Shown here one piece after another: positions 33,190 through 44,230 of a stretch of 64,000 nucleotides of DNA. A model generated the notes under the pieces. The model saw only the letters and a program-made list of their open reading frames with translations, was not told where the DNA came from and made no database searches. The first letter of the stretch is position 1. Every line of letters begins with the position of its first letter. Origin of the DNA: Prionace glauca. Taxonomy: Eukaryota; Chordata; Chondrichthyes; Carcharhiniformes; Carcharhinidae. The stretch is from assembly GCA_037974335.1 (NCBI GenBank), contig CM075760.1:30898902-30962901 (forward strand), written 5' to 3'. Both the position numbers and the translations under genes were made by a program.

Positions 33190-35742
33190 ATGAAAGCGCT
33201 TTATCTGAATGCACGAAGCATTCGGAATAAAGTGGATGAGCTGATGGCGCAGATCGACACAAATGGATACGATCTGGTGGCCATTACAGAGACATGGCTG
33301 CAAGGTGACAGGGACTGGGAGATGAATGTACAGGGTTATCAAGTGTTTAGGAAGGATAGGCAGGAGGAAAGAGGTGGTGGCGTAGCTCTGCTGATTAAGA
33401 ATAGTATCAAGGTGGTAGCAAGGGATGATATCGGAGCCAAGGAGCAGAAAGTGGAATCGTTGTGGGTGGAGATTAGGAACAGAAAAGGGAGGAAGACGCT
33501 AGTGGGTGTCGTCTATAGGCCCCCGAATAATGATCTGGAGGTGGGGCGGGCTGTTAACGCGCAAATAAGTGCAGCGTGCAGGAATGGGACGGCAGTAGTT
33601 ATGGGAGATTTCAATCTGCATATTGATTGATCGACCCATGTTGGACGAGGTGGGCTCGAGGAGGAGTTCTTGGAATACTGCCGGGATAATTTCCTTGAAC
33701 AGTGTGTGTTGGAGCCGACGAGGGAGCGAGCTATCTTGGATCTGGTGCTATGTAATGAGGCGGGTAGAATTAGGGACCTTGCGGTGAAGGATCCTCTTGG
33801 AGAGAGTGATCATTGTATGGTGGAGTTTCTGGTGCAGATGGAGGAGGAGAAAGTGGGTTCCCAGACACGCGTCCTTTGTTTGAATAGTGGGGAGTATGGT
33901 AGGATAAGAGAAGAATTGGCGAATGTGGACTGGGGGAGCGCGTTGGAAGGTAGGTCTGCTGAGGAGCAGTGGAGGATCTTTAAGGAGATCTTTCTTGGTG
34001 CTCAGCAGAAATTTATTCCGATGGTTAAAAAGGACAGTAGGAGGAGAGGTAATAAGCCGTGGATAACAAAGGAGGTGAAGGAAAGTGTTAAATTAAAAGC
34101 GGAGGAGTTTAGAGTAGCTAAGAGCAGTGGGCGAGAAGAGGATTGGGAAAGGTTTAAATGTCAACAAAGATTGACAAAGAAATTGATAAAGGAGGGTAGG
34201 AGAAGCTATGAGGCTGGGCTAGCACTTAATATAAAAAAGGATAGCAAGAGTTTTTATAAATATATAAAAAGGAAGAGGCTGGCTAGGGTAAACGTTGGTC
34301 CTTTAGAGGATGAGAAAGGGGAGCTAGTGGTAGGGGATGGGGATATGGCTAAGGTCTTGAATAACTTTTTTGTTTCTGTCTTCACGGAGGAGGACGTGGA
34401 TAATTTGCCGGGTGTTAGCGATGGAAAGGTGGTAGGAATGGAGGGTCTTAATGACATGACTGTTACTAGAGAGGTGGTGCTCGACAGACTGGAGGGGCTG
34501 ATTGTGGACAAGTCCCCAGGACCGGATGGAATGCATCCGAGGGTTCTGAAAGAAATGGCGGAGGTGATAGTGGAAGCCTTGGTGGTTATTTTCCAGACGT
34601 CGCTGGATTCCGGGGAAGTGCCAGAAGATTGGAAAACGGCTAATGTTACGCTGTTGTTTAAGAAGAGTGCCAGGCAAAAGGCGGGGAATTATAGGTCGGT
34701 TAGTTTAACGTCTGTGGTAGGTAAAATGTTAGAAACCGTCATTAAGGAGGAAATAGCGAGGCATCTTGAGGGGAATTGCTTGATAGGGCGGACGCAACAC
34801 GGTTTCATTAAAGGGAAGTCGTGTCTGACAAATTTACTGGAGTTCTATGAGGATGTGTCTGGGGCAGTGGATAGAGGAGAGCCGGTGGATGTGGTCTTTC
34901 TGGATTTTCAGAAGGCGTTTGACAAGGTACCTCACAAGAGGTTATTGCAGAAGGTCAGGGGACATGGAGTTGGGGGTAGGGTGTTAGTGTGGATAGAGGA
35001 TTGGTTGTCAAATAGGAGGCAGAGAGTGGGGGTCAATGGATGCTATTCGGATTGGCGGTTGGTGACTAGTGGGGTGCCCCAGGGATCGGTGCTGGGGCCT
35101 CAGCTATTTACCATTTATATAGATGATCTGGAGGAGGGAACCGAGTGCAGGGTGTCGAAATTTGCTGATGACACCAAGATTGGGGGAAAGGCAAATTGTG
35201 CAGAGGGTGTGGAGAGTCTGCAGAAGGATCTAGATAGGCTGGGCGAATGGGCCAGGAAATGGCAAATGGAATTTAATGTTGGCAAGTGTGAGGTGGTCCA
35301 CTTTGGTAGGAGGAATGGTAGGAAAGACTATTACTTACGGGGCGAAAAACTGCAGCAGGTGACGGTGCAGAGGGACCTCGGGGTCCTTGTGCATGAGTCG
35401 CAAAAACCCAGCTTGCAGATGCAGCAGGTGGTCAGGAAGGCAAATGGGATGCTGGCCTTCATAGCGAGGGGGATTGAATATAAAAGTAGGGAGGTCTTGC
35501 TACAGCTGTATAGGGCATTGGTGAGGCCGCAGCTGGAGTACTGTGTGCAGTTTTGGGCGCCGCACCTGCGCAAGGATATTTTGGACCTGGAGGGAGTGCA
35601 GAGGAGGTTTACTCGGCTGATACCGGAGTTGAGGGGATTGAGCTATGAGGAGAGGCTGAATAAACTAGGCTTGTACTCGTTAGAGTTTAGAAGAATGAGG
35701 GGAGATCTCATTGAGACGTATAAGATGATATGGGATGGATAG
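33190..35742 (+). pseudogene. CR1 ORF2: endonuclease plus reverse transcriptase, two breaks
   Basis: ATG 33190 (MKALYLNARSIRNKVDEL) begins an APE-type endonuclease with ITETWL, YRPPN and GDFN motifs. A TGA at 33628-33630 stands where Trp is expected after HID, and the same frame continues. The reverse transcriptase shows KSPGPDGMHPRVLKE, FLDFQKAFDKVPHK (motif A), [13 protein letters not shown] (motif B) and FADDTKIGG (catalytic motif C). A 2-base loss near 35728 relative to the copy at 23401 shifts the frame; the rest of the C-terminus follows to about 35975. Otherwise it is intact, so insertion was recent. Confidence 0.88.
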
Positions 35743-36088
35743 GATAGAGGTGGAGAGACTCTTCCCGCTCAAAAAAGACAGTAGGACTAGGGGGCACAGC
35801 CTCAAGATAAAGGGGGGGGCGGTTTAGAACAGAGTTGAGGAGGAACTTCTTCACTCAAAGGGTGGTGAATCTCTGGAATTCTCTGCCCGTTGAAGTGGTG
35901 GAAGCTGCCTCGCTAAATATTTTTAAGAAACGGGTTGATGGGTTTTTGATAAGAGAAGGGATTAAGGGTTATGGGGAGAGGCAGGAAGGTGGAGCTGAGT
36001 CACGACAGATCAGCCATGATCTTATTGAATGGCGGGGCAGGCTCGAAGGGCCAGATGGCCTACTCCTGCTCCTATTTCTTATGTTCTT

Positions 36089-36690
36089 AATGGTAGTGAA
36101 TTGGGGAGAGTTGTAGAACAAAGAGATCTAGGGGTACATGTTCATAGCTCATTGAAAGTGGAATCACAGATGGACAGGGTGGTGAAGAAGGCATTCGGCA
36201 TGCTTGGTTTCATTAGTCAGAACATTGAATACAGGAGTTGGGACGTCTTGTTGAAGTTGCACAAGACATTGGCAAGACCACTTGTAATACTGCACACAGT
36301 TCTGGTCACCTTATTATAGACAGGATATTATTAAACTAGAAAGAATGCAGAAAAGATTTATTAGGATGCTTCTGGGACTTGATGGTTTGAGTTATAAAGA
36401 GACGCTGGATAGACTGGGATGTTTTTCCTCTGGTGCATAGATCAGCTCGATAGTCAATATCTTTTTCCAAAGGTGGGGAAGTCTAAAACTAGAGGCCATA
36501 GGTTTAAGATGAGAGGGGAGAGATACAAAAGGGTCCAGAGGGGTGACTTTTCAGACACAGCATGGTGAGTGTCTGGAACAAATTGCCAGAGGTAGTAGTA
36601 GAGGCGGGTGCAATTTTGTCTTAAGATTGCTATCAAGGGATATGGGCCAAATGCAGGCAATTGGGACTAGCTTAGTCATTTAAAAAAAGG
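36089..36690 (+). mobile_element. Older CR1 LINE, right part
   Basis: Resumes the element broken at 32338: 'gagttgtagaacaaagagatctagggg', then the region LLKLHKTLARP and a decayed 3' end. The same subfamily is at 49590-50185. Its end lies against the CA-rich left boundary of the Ig repeat arm. Confidence 0.75.
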
Positions 36691-36699
36691 GGCGGCATA

Positions 36700-37560
36700 T
36701 AGAAAAACGGACAAGCACATTCATGCACAAACACAAAGGCACACATGTGCACAACACACATAAATACATTCACAAAACACAGAGAAACATGCATGCATAC
36801 AAATATGTATTCATACACCATAAGTTCATACAAGATATACACAAACGAACACAAACAAGCACGCTCACGCAAATACACTCATGGGCAACACATACCCGAA
36901 CAACAATACACACACACACACACAAATACGCTCTGACACAAATACTACCATGCACAAATGTACAGAGGCACACATACATTCATTCTCTCCCTCACCACAC
37001 ACACACTTCCACACGCATACTCACACACACACATACACTCATTGACATGAACTTGTACAAACAGGCAGAAAAACAACATGCACGTAAATAATCAAATATG
37101 TACAAACACACATACACACACAGAGAAATGCAAACACACAAGTACAACACACGCATAAACATATGCAAATAGGTACACAGATCCAAGTTCAAACAGATAC
37201 ATGCATATTCACATTCCAGACAGAAGCACATGCATGCAGATCCACATACATACATTCAGATGAATACATGTTATTAGATATTCACACTGACAGGAATATA
37301 GATACAGAGACACGTAATGTTCTCCACATTAACACGCAAACATGGAAAATACATATGTACACATTAACAGACTGCACACAGATGGCCAGAGAGTCAAACT
37401 TTTACACACAAAACATTACCACGCTCAAATAGAACAGAACACCATAGCACACATTGCTTCACACGGAAACACAAACATCGTTATGAAGATATCAACACGG
37501 ATATACAGACACTAATATGTTAACAGACATGTGCACAAAAAGACTGAGAAACAGGCTCAC
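36700..37560 (+). repeat. CA-rich degenerate microsatellite (arm A)
   Basis: Long interrupted (CA)n with ACACAC/ATACAC words. Many apparent ORFs (His/Thr-rich) are artefacts of composition. The mirror image (TG-rich) is at 62650-64000 in arm B. Confidence 0.85.
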
Positions 37561-38315
37561 ACAGAATGGGAAGGAAACCATCCCCGTGTGACAGAAATCA
37601 ACATATTAAAGTAGGCATGAACACATGCACACATTGTGTGTGACATTAGTAAATATGTATCGACTTCACACAATAAGAGGCATGCATCCACAATGTCAGC
37701 CAAATAAAATATACACAGACGCACAAACACAACAACACAAATCAACAAGCACAAGAAAATGAACATGTTCATTAACCCTCACGCACACACATTAACGCAG
37801 GGCCAAACGTTAATGCAGACCATGAGATTCTCATGCACACAAATGCAAATTGCATCGATAAACACGTTGAGAAACTGAATTTAAGCTCATGATCTATTAA
37901 GCATTTCCACCATCAATGAGAAAAGATCGGAAATTACATCCCGGCTCTTAAACAGCAGCATTCACAGTTTACAGATCAGTAAACATCTGTGAAAACAAGC
38001 ATTGATCAGTGAACGTTCCTCCACATCAGTCATAACATTCTTCAATGCTATGAAGTGCTCAAAAATGAACTGACACTCAAGAAAACATCTTCAGTCCTTC
38101 TGACATGGACTGTCCAAGGAATGTAAAGATCAGCTGTGAAAATAATTATGGAGATCGGCTACTGAGTGCCCTGAACTTAATCGTAGATATATATCGAAAA
38201 TTATACAGAGAATACATTAATAGTTTATGAAGGAGAACGGGGAAAGAAAAATAACAATAAGATTCCCTGGATCAATAAAGTAATCTAATTTCATTTCTTG
38301 GTCTCCATCCCCCAG

Positions 38316-38443
38316 ACTTCACTGATCACATCTGGATTGAAGACAGTGAGGATGATAACAGCAACATCTGGACAACTGCTTCCACATTCATTGTCCTGTT
38401 CTTCCTGAGCATTTTCTACAGCACTGCCATCACTCTGGTGAAG
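38316..38443 (+). CDS. IGHM: Ig mu heavy-chain membrane exon TM1 (copy A)
   Basis: Acceptor CCCCCAG ends at 38315, the exon is 128 bp (phase 1 in, phase 0 out) and donor GTGAGA starts at 38444. It encodes an acidic linker ([11 protein letters not shown]) followed by the transmembrane helix [19 protein letters not shown] and ITLVK. The WTTAST...YST pattern is the hallmark of IgM membrane exons in jawed vertebrates and anchors the B-cell receptor next to Ig-alpha/beta. By eye it differs from copy B at eight of 128 bases, all transitions and five at CpG sites. No constant-domain exon is found upstream on this strand in the window, so this copy is probably an orphan. Confidence 0.92.
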
Positions 38444-38585
38444 GTGAGATGATTCAAACTCACTCACATTTCACACTGGCAGAATGTATTTGAAACATCT
38501 CTCAATGTTTCACTGATTAAAAACTCCAACATTAATGTCCCCGCATCATAAACATCTGCTTCAATATTGTATCTTTCTTTTACAG

Positions 38586-38597
38586 ATCAAACAATGA
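38586..38597 (+). CDS. IGHM: Ig mu membrane exon TM2 (copy A) with 3' UTR
   Basis: Acceptor TTTCTTTTACAG ends at 38585; the coding part is ATC AAA CAA TGA (IKQ-stop), giving a cytoplasmic tail VKIKQ. Copy B ends IK-stop, the usual three-residue-type short tail of IgM. The 3' UTR runs to poly(A) signals AATAAA at 39043-39048 and 39054-39059, both also present in copy B. Confidence 0.85.
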   Translation: MKQ

Positions 38598-39348
38598 GCT
38601 GAATTTTGAACGCAGTATGATTATCACAGATTACCACAGATGATTATCAAAATCTCTGGATGACACAGATACAATATCTGCTCTCAGTGACTATCAGTAA
38701 AAAAAATTCTCAGGTTGTCATTCTGAATCTGTAACTGAGGTAATGATAGACATTATTTCAGTTTTCAGTGTGAAATGTACGAGGCATTTTTGTTAGAATG
38801 TAATTGTGGTTAATAGTTTTAATAGCATTTATTATTAAGAAACTTTTCTCATTCCTCATTCGCATCTGATAATTCCTCTTTCTATTAAGATCCTGTTTTC
38901 TGTTTCTGGTGTATGTACCAGATGTATAAATATTGATGGATTCCCTGTGCATGTGTCCTGTTCTCAATGTGAAGCTTGATCGTTATGTTCACTTTTCTAG
39001 CTTAAAACAAATGTCGCTGAAAAATATTCTCTGAATTTTTAAAATAAATATTGAATAAAATTTTAACCAACTCTGGTTTGGATTAATTCCTTTCTCTTCA
39101 AAATCCATCAACTCCAACCCATTTTCCCTATTATACGGTTTTCCCCTCTTTCCCAGGCAGGGATTTTTCCCAGTCAAGTGGGATGTGGTTGAACTCAAGA
39201 CCCTTCAGTGAAAGAGCCACTCTGCCACCCAGTGACCCATCCGTTTAAATACACATTCATCTCTGCCTTTTCATGATAAAATCCACAGACCTGAGTGAAT
39301 AATGTGGAGAACCACAGTGATTTCACGCATAAACTGGTCTGTCACTGA

Positions 39349-39829
39349 CGAGTTTCAGGTAATCCTAAACAGCAAAATGTCATCTTCATTCAAGGCCAAT
39401 GCAGGACAGTGTGTGACAGAAGATAGTTTTCTATGCACTGCCTCTTGACAAAAAAAGCATTATCAGTGTCACCATAGGGTGGGTTACCAGACTGTATCTC
39501 TCTTTATATCATCTGATGAAATACTTCCCAGACAGGCAAACCACAAGCTGGATAGAGGAAACATACAGAACAGATATACAAATCATGATGTGAAACAAAG
39601 AAATTGAGGTGTATTTCACTTAAACACATCATCGATTACAAATTTCCAAATTATGACTAGTCTTGAGGGTAATTTGACAATTTGAGATAGTCTTCAACTA
39701 TAGACAATATAAAACTCACGAGACAGATATCTCTGTGTGAGGGGGTAACATTAATTGAAAACAAAAGCAAAATATACAGCTACTGGGAGATCATCAAAAG
39801 GGTTAAATGGCTCTGGAATAGGGCCACTG
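39349..39829. other. No feature recognised
   Basis: AT-rich, apparently unique DNA just outside repeat arm A. Confidence 0.4.
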
Positions 39830-40188
39830 GAATATTTTGTTATTCATTGTTACGGGATGTAGGCATCACTTGCTGGGCCAGCATTTCTTGCCCATCCTTA
39901 ACTGCCCTCCATTTCAGAGGGTATTTGAGAATCAACCACATTGCCGTCAGTCTGGAGTTCACATGTAGGTCAGGCCAGGTAAGGATGGCAGCTTTCCTTT
40001 TCTAAAGGACGTTACTGAACCAAATGGGTTTTTACTACAATTGACAATGGTTAAGGTTTGTCAGACTTTTAATTCCAGATTTTAATTGAACACAAATTTC
40101 ACCATCGACTGTGGTGGGATTCGAACCTGGGTCCCCAGAGCCTTACCCTGAGTCCTGTGATAATTCCACTGGGTCACTGCCTCTCATT
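39830..40188 (-). mobile_element. tRNA-derived SINE (second family), antisense
   Basis: The minus strand shows B box GGTTCGAATCC (near 40125) and the body ending 'aagaaatgctggcccagcaag'. Nearly full-length, directly behind ZNF-7. Confidence 0.75.
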
Positions 40189-40247
40189 TGATCGAATTGT
40201 TATTGTTTATCTCAGGGTGCAGGAACAACAGAATCCAGCTTTGTGGG

Positions 40248-41453
40248 TCACACATGACGTCGTCTATGTTTCAGCAGGCTGTAATACTGATTAAATCCCT
40301 TCCCACACATGGAGCAGTTGAACGGTTTCGAGCCAGTGTGAACTCGCTGGTGTCTCTGCAGGTGGGATGGATCAGTGAATCCCTTCCCACACAGGGAACA
40401 GGTGAACGGTTCTGTCGCAGTGTGAGCTCGCTGGTGTTTCAGCATATAGGATGAATCAGTGAATCCCTTCCCACACACAGAGCAGGTGAACGGTTTCTCC
40501 CCGGTGTGAATGCGTTGGTGCCTCAGCAGGCCAGACGACTGAGCGAATCTCTTTCCACACACAGAGCACAGGAACGGTCTCTCCCCGGTGTGAATGCGTT
40601 TGTGTTTCAGCAAATCATCACTTCTTTTAAAGCTCTTATTGCATTCTGAGCACTGAAAAGGTCTCTTATCAGAGTGAATGTGTTGGTGTTGATTGCAGTA
40701 GGAAAACTGAGCAAATCTTTTGCCACAAATGGAACAGGAGAACGGCTTCTCCCCTGTGTGAGTGCGGCGGTGTCTCCGGAGGCTGGATGACTCTGTGAAA
40801 GCCTTCCCACACACAGAGCAGATGAATGCCCTCTCCGTGGTGTGAATACGCCGGTGACTTAGCAGATGCTGTAAAGAAGGAAATGCTTTCCCACACACAG
40901 GGCAAACGTACGGCCTCTCCCCAGTGTGAGTGCCCTGGTGTATCAGCAGACTAATCCTCCTTTTGAAGGTCTTCTCACATTTAAAGCATTTAAAATGTCT
41001 CTTCTGAAAATGAACCTGTTGGTGAACGGTGCAGTGGGAGGACTGAGTGAATCTCTTCCCACACTGGGAGCAACTGAATGGCCTGTCCTTGGTGTGAACT
41101 TGTTGGTGCTCAGTGAGATGCACTGAGTCACTGAACGACTCCCCACAGTGGGAGCAGCTGAAAGGTCTCTCGTGTGTGTGAAGGAGCTGGTGCTCTGCGA
41201 GGCGGGAGGACTGAGTGAACCTCTTCCCGCAGTGGGAGCAGCTGAACGGTCTCTCGGCAGTGTGAAGGAGCTGCTGGTGGGCCTGTTCCTCAGAGGTTTC
41301 AATGCTTTCCCCAGAATCAGAGCTTTGAAGAGGCTTTTGAATGATGTGGTTGAGTTGGTGAGCCAGCAGGTTGGACGAACACATGAATTTCTTCCCACAC
41401 ACGGAGCAGGTGAATGAACTCTCACTATTGCGAGCTCGCTGTCGTGTCAGCAT
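40248..41453 (-). CDS. ZNF-7: C2H2 zinc-finger protein, 13 canonical fingers
   Basis: No ATG precedes the finger array in the exon: the frame is open to 41519 with an in-frame stop further up. The first Met is ATG 41453 (MLTRQRARNSESSFTC), giving 401 residues. Thirteen canonical fingers follow, plus one degenerate unit without cysteines after finger 1. Another decayed finger lies before the ATG (LFLFSSCGKGLIQLENML). An acceptor (TTTTACAG, exon from 41628) precedes it. Sequence and linkers (TKDRP, FQKRH, SDKRP) differ from the MEKPWKC group, so it is a separate subfamily. The promoter is probably the CpG region at 42.8-43.4 kb, which it shares head to head with ZNF-8. A real start in an upstream exon cannot be excluded. 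Confidence 0.87.
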   Translation of the reverse strand: MLTRQRARNSESSFTCSVCGKKFMCSSNLLAHQLNHIIQKPLQSSDSGESIETSEEQAHQQLLHTAERPFSCSHCGKRFTQSSRLAEHQLLHTHERPFSCSHCGESFSDSVHLTEHQQVHTKDRPFSCSQCGKRFTQSSHCTVHQQVHFQKRHFKCFKCEKTFKRRISLLIHQGTHTGERPYVCPVCGKAFPSLQHLLSHRRIHTTERAFICSVCGKAFTESSSLRRHRRTHTGEKPFSCSICGKRFAQFSYCNQHQHIHSDKRPFQCSECNKSFKRSDDLLKHKRIHTGERPFLCSVCGKRFAQSSGLLRHQRIHTGEKPFTCSVCGKGFTDSSYMLKHQRAHTATEPFTCSLCGKGFTDPSHLQRHQRVHTGSKPFNCSMCGKGFNQYYSLLKHRRRHV

Positions 41454-41654
41454 GTTTTCCAGCTGTATCAATCCCTTCCCACAGGAGGAGAAAAGAAACA
41501 GATTCTCACCAGTTTCCAACTGAGATGGTCAATTAAATCCTCTCAGATGTACAAATCCCAATGAACTGATTGACTCTGTCTGACGTGAGATTTGTTTGTC
41601 CAGACTGCAAATCTCCCTCTTCTATTTCCTGTAAAATTAGTTTACAAAGAATTA

Positions 41655-41905
41655 CATGACTGGCACAGTGGCAAAGTGGTTAGTACTCCTGCCTCACAGC
41701 GCCAGAGACTTGGGTTCGATTCCAGCCTTGGTTACCTATCTGTGTGGAGTTTACAGATTCTCCACTTGTCTGTGTGGGTTTCCTCTGGGTGCTCCAGTTT
41801 TCTCCCACAGTCCAAAGATATTCAGGTTAGGTGAATTGACCATGTTAAATTATCCATTTTTTGCCCTCCAGGATGTGTAGGTTAGGGAGATTAGTGGGGT
41901 AAATA
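41655..41905 (+). mobile_element. HE1-like tRNA-SINE
   Basis: Head 'tggcacagtggcaaagtggttagtactcctgcctcacagcgc' with B box GGTTCGATTCC at 41713. The body 'tgtgtggagtttacagattctcc' and 'cccacagtccaaagatattcaggttagg' are typical of the elasmobranch HE1 SINE. It lies upstream of the ZNF-7 exon. Confidence 0.85.
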
Positions 41906-42024
41906 ATTTGGGTTACGTTGTTATGCTATCTTTGGAGCTCCGCTCCTCAAAAGTGGAAGTAGACCTTGGTTTCAATTAGATATATCTCTTGGGGCTAAGG
42001 GGATTTAATGGTGGGGGGTGGATT

Positions 42025-42125
42025 AGGAATTGAATCTGAGGATCAGCCATGACCATAATGAATGGCAGGGAATGCTCAAAGGGCTGAATGGCCTACTTCC
42101 GTTTCTATTTTCTATGTATGTTTCC
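42025..42125 (+). mobile_element. CR1-like 3' end
   Basis: 'gatcagccatgaccataatgaatggcaggg...gggctgaatggcctac' with TTTTCTATGTATG tail. Confidence 0.75.
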
Positions 42126-42164
42126 ATGTAAACATAAACAGCCTGGGGCAGAAGTGTAACCAAA

Positions 42165-42590
42165 ACAACCATAAAGCATAGGAGCAGAATTAGGCCACTC
42201 GGCCCATCGAGTCTACTCCACCATTCAGGCATGGTTGATAGTTTTCTCATTCCCATTCTCCTATCTTTTCCCCATAACCCCCTAATTCCCTTATTAATCA
42301 AGAACCTATCTATCTCTGTCTTAAAGACACACAATGACCGAGCCTTCTCTGCATCAAAGAGTTCCACACATTTCCCACTCTCTGGCTGAAGAAATTCCTC
42401 ATCTCCGTTTTAAAGGATTGTCCCTTTACCCTGAGGTTGTGCCCTCTCTGGTTCTAGTTTTTCCTATTAATGGAAACATCCTCTCCATGTCCACTCTATC
42501 CAGGGCTTCGCAGCATCCTGTAAGTTTCAATAAGATTCCCCCCTCATCCTTTTAAACTCCAACGAGTACAAAAGCCGTATATCCGATGCA
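42165..42590 (-). mobile_element. CR1-like LINE fragment, antisense
   Basis: Antisense of an older CR1 subfamily's ORF2 end and 3' UTR: 'cataggagcagaattaggcc' and 'aggttgtgccctctctgg'. Tail to tail with the preceding fragment. Confidence 0.8.
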
Positions 42591-42779
42591 GGTAAGTATA
42601 CAGGGATGCAACCACTTATACTGAATATGTACATGACCCATAAATTTCTCTCGGCTGCAAATGTCAGGTGCAGTCTGGGAGTGGGTGAAGCTGTTTGAAA
42701 ACCTGTTGCTCATGACTCAGTGCAGGCAGAGCACTAGGACCCGGTGGGAGCAGAAACACAAAGACCCACCCACTCATGG

Positions 42780-43460
42780 TTGCGTCACCAAGACAACAGC
42801 GCATGCGCTCTGCTCCTTGCTCAATCAAGATGGAGGCCGTAATCCTGAGCTTCGTCTCCGAAAAAAGACCGGAAGTTGCAAACACGGGACCTACGGGCTC
42901 ATAGTCGAGGTTTGAGGCCTTCACCAGATATTTACAAACCCTCCACGCCCATCCGCCAGTTCCACTGCTCCCTCTATGTTTCCCCATCCTTACCGGCTGC
43001 TGATGAGACAGAGGAACTTCGCTCCGAATGCGGTCACCCACACTGCGCGTGCCACAAACGCCGTTGTTGACTGCGCATGTGCATTCTTTCCATATAGTGA
43101 ATTCCAGTCCCGTCCCTCATTCACTACGATTGGTTGGAGGAGCAGCCGCTCCCGATCGGTCCTCCAGCCCCGCCCCCTATTCCTATTGGTCCGTACCTGT
43201 CGTCAATCAGTTCCCGGGCGTTGTGATGTGGAGCATGCGCAGTGTCATTGGTGCTGGTTTGACCCGGAGAAGCGGAGTCAGCGTTAGGCGGTGGCTGGGC
43301 GGGTCTGGAAACACTTTGTGGATCCGCTTCAGAATCATTGTCAGCCCCCTTGTTTGCAACTGCGGGGCCTCTCCCTCCTGGGAATAGACCCAGATTAACG
43401 GCCCCATTTTGGCTCAGCCACTGGAGGATGGTTCATATCAGAGGATGGGGGAGGGGGACA
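42780..43460. promoter_or_regulatory. Divergent CpG-rich promoter between ZNF-7 and ZNF-8
   Basis: Contains NRF1-type GCGCATGCGC (42801), TGCGCATGTGC (43073) and GAGCATGCGCAG (43233), a YY1-like CAAGATGGAGG (42827), GC boxes and CCAAT boxes ('gattggttgg', 'cctattggtcc'). On the + side 'GGGGGACA|GTAAGT' (donor 43461) can end exon 1 of ZNF-8. Part of this block is copied, inverted and CpG-depleted, at 57.34-57.52 kb. Confidence 0.65.
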
Positions 43461-43640
43461 GTAAGTAATAGGTTACACTTTGGCCTCAAATCAATTAGGA
43501 CTCTGATCTCTGGGAAGGAAGGAAACCCTGGGAGGTGGGCGGGGAGGATTCACAAACACCCGCTGGAGGACCCAACACCCCCATATGACCCATTGGTTTT
43601 ATTGTCAGTCTGCAGACAGGAGCTGGAGAACTGAACCCAG

Positions 43641-44230
43641 TAAAAAGTCTGACCACACCAGGCTTTTGTCCAACCGATTTATTTGATAATATTCTCACAA
43701 GCTTTCGAGGAGACCATGCAGACGCTACGACAACGGATGAATGAACATCGCTCGACAGTCACCAGGCAAGACTGTTCCCTTCCTGTTGGCGAACACTTCA
43801 GCGGTCACGGGCATTCAGCCTCTGACCCTCGGGCAAGCATTCTCCAAGGCGGCCTTCACGACACACGACAGTGCAGAGTCGCTGAACAGAGACCGACAGC
43901 CAAGTTCCGCACACACATGTGTGCGGAACTTGGCTGTCGGTCTCTGTTTAGCGACTCTGCGCTGTCGTGTGTCGTGAAGGCCGCCTTGGAGAATGCTTGC
44001 CCGAGGGTCAGAGGCTGAATGCCCGTGACCGCTGAAGTGTTCGCCAACAGGAAGGGAACAGTCTTGCCTGGTGACTGTCGAGCGATGTTCATTCATCCGT
44101 TGTCGTAGCGTCTGCATGGTCTCCTCGAAAGCTTGTGAGAATATTATCAAATAAATCGGTTGGACTAAAACCTGGTGTTGTCAGACTTTTTACTGTGTTT
44201 ACGCCAGTCTAACGCCGGCATACCCACATC
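43641..44230. mobile_element. Palindromic Penelope-like insertion with 14-bp target duplication
   Basis: AGAACTGAACCCAG flanks the insert on both sides (43627-43640, 44231-44244). Inside, a near-perfect palindrome is centred on CATG at about 43916-43919. Each arm runs from the PLE terminal repeat into GIY-YIG coding sequence (ETMQTLRQRMNEHRSTVTRQ, LPVGEHFSGHGHSASD). The right arm extends about 36 bp further to the true 3' end ('cgccggcatacccacatc'). It sits between exon 1 and the finger exon of ZNF-8. Confidence 0.85.

Larger units (their letters stand above)
32339..36088 (+). mobile_element. Young, near-full-length CR1 LINE nested in the older one
   Basis: About 3.75 kb, from inside ORF1 to the TTCTTATGTTCTTA tail. 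TTAAT may be a short target duplication at the two ends (left 'agTTAATctg', right 'ttcTTAATgg'). It contains the end of ORF1 (esterase) and all of ORF2 (endonuclease, reverse transcriptase). Only the 5' UTR and the start of ORF1 are missing. It is the largest repeat insertion in the window. Confidence 0.9.
36700..39348 (+). repeat. Large inverted repeat, arm A (Ig mu membrane module)
   Basis: Collinear, in reverse complement, with 61058-64000. The matching order is CA-rich intron, 'cagtttacagatcag' region (37965-37980 vs about 62430-62445), TM1, TM2, 3' UTR with two AATAAA signals, and the outer edge 'ataaactggtctgtca' (39330-39345 vs 61060-61075). The arms face each other across about 21.7 kb. 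Confidence 0.85.

Noticed and set aside
36723-37432. Several His/Thr-rich ORFs on + and Cys/Val-rich ORFs on -
   Set aside because: Low-complexity translations of CA/TG microsatellite DNA; the same occurs at 47.2 kb and 62.6-63.9 kb.
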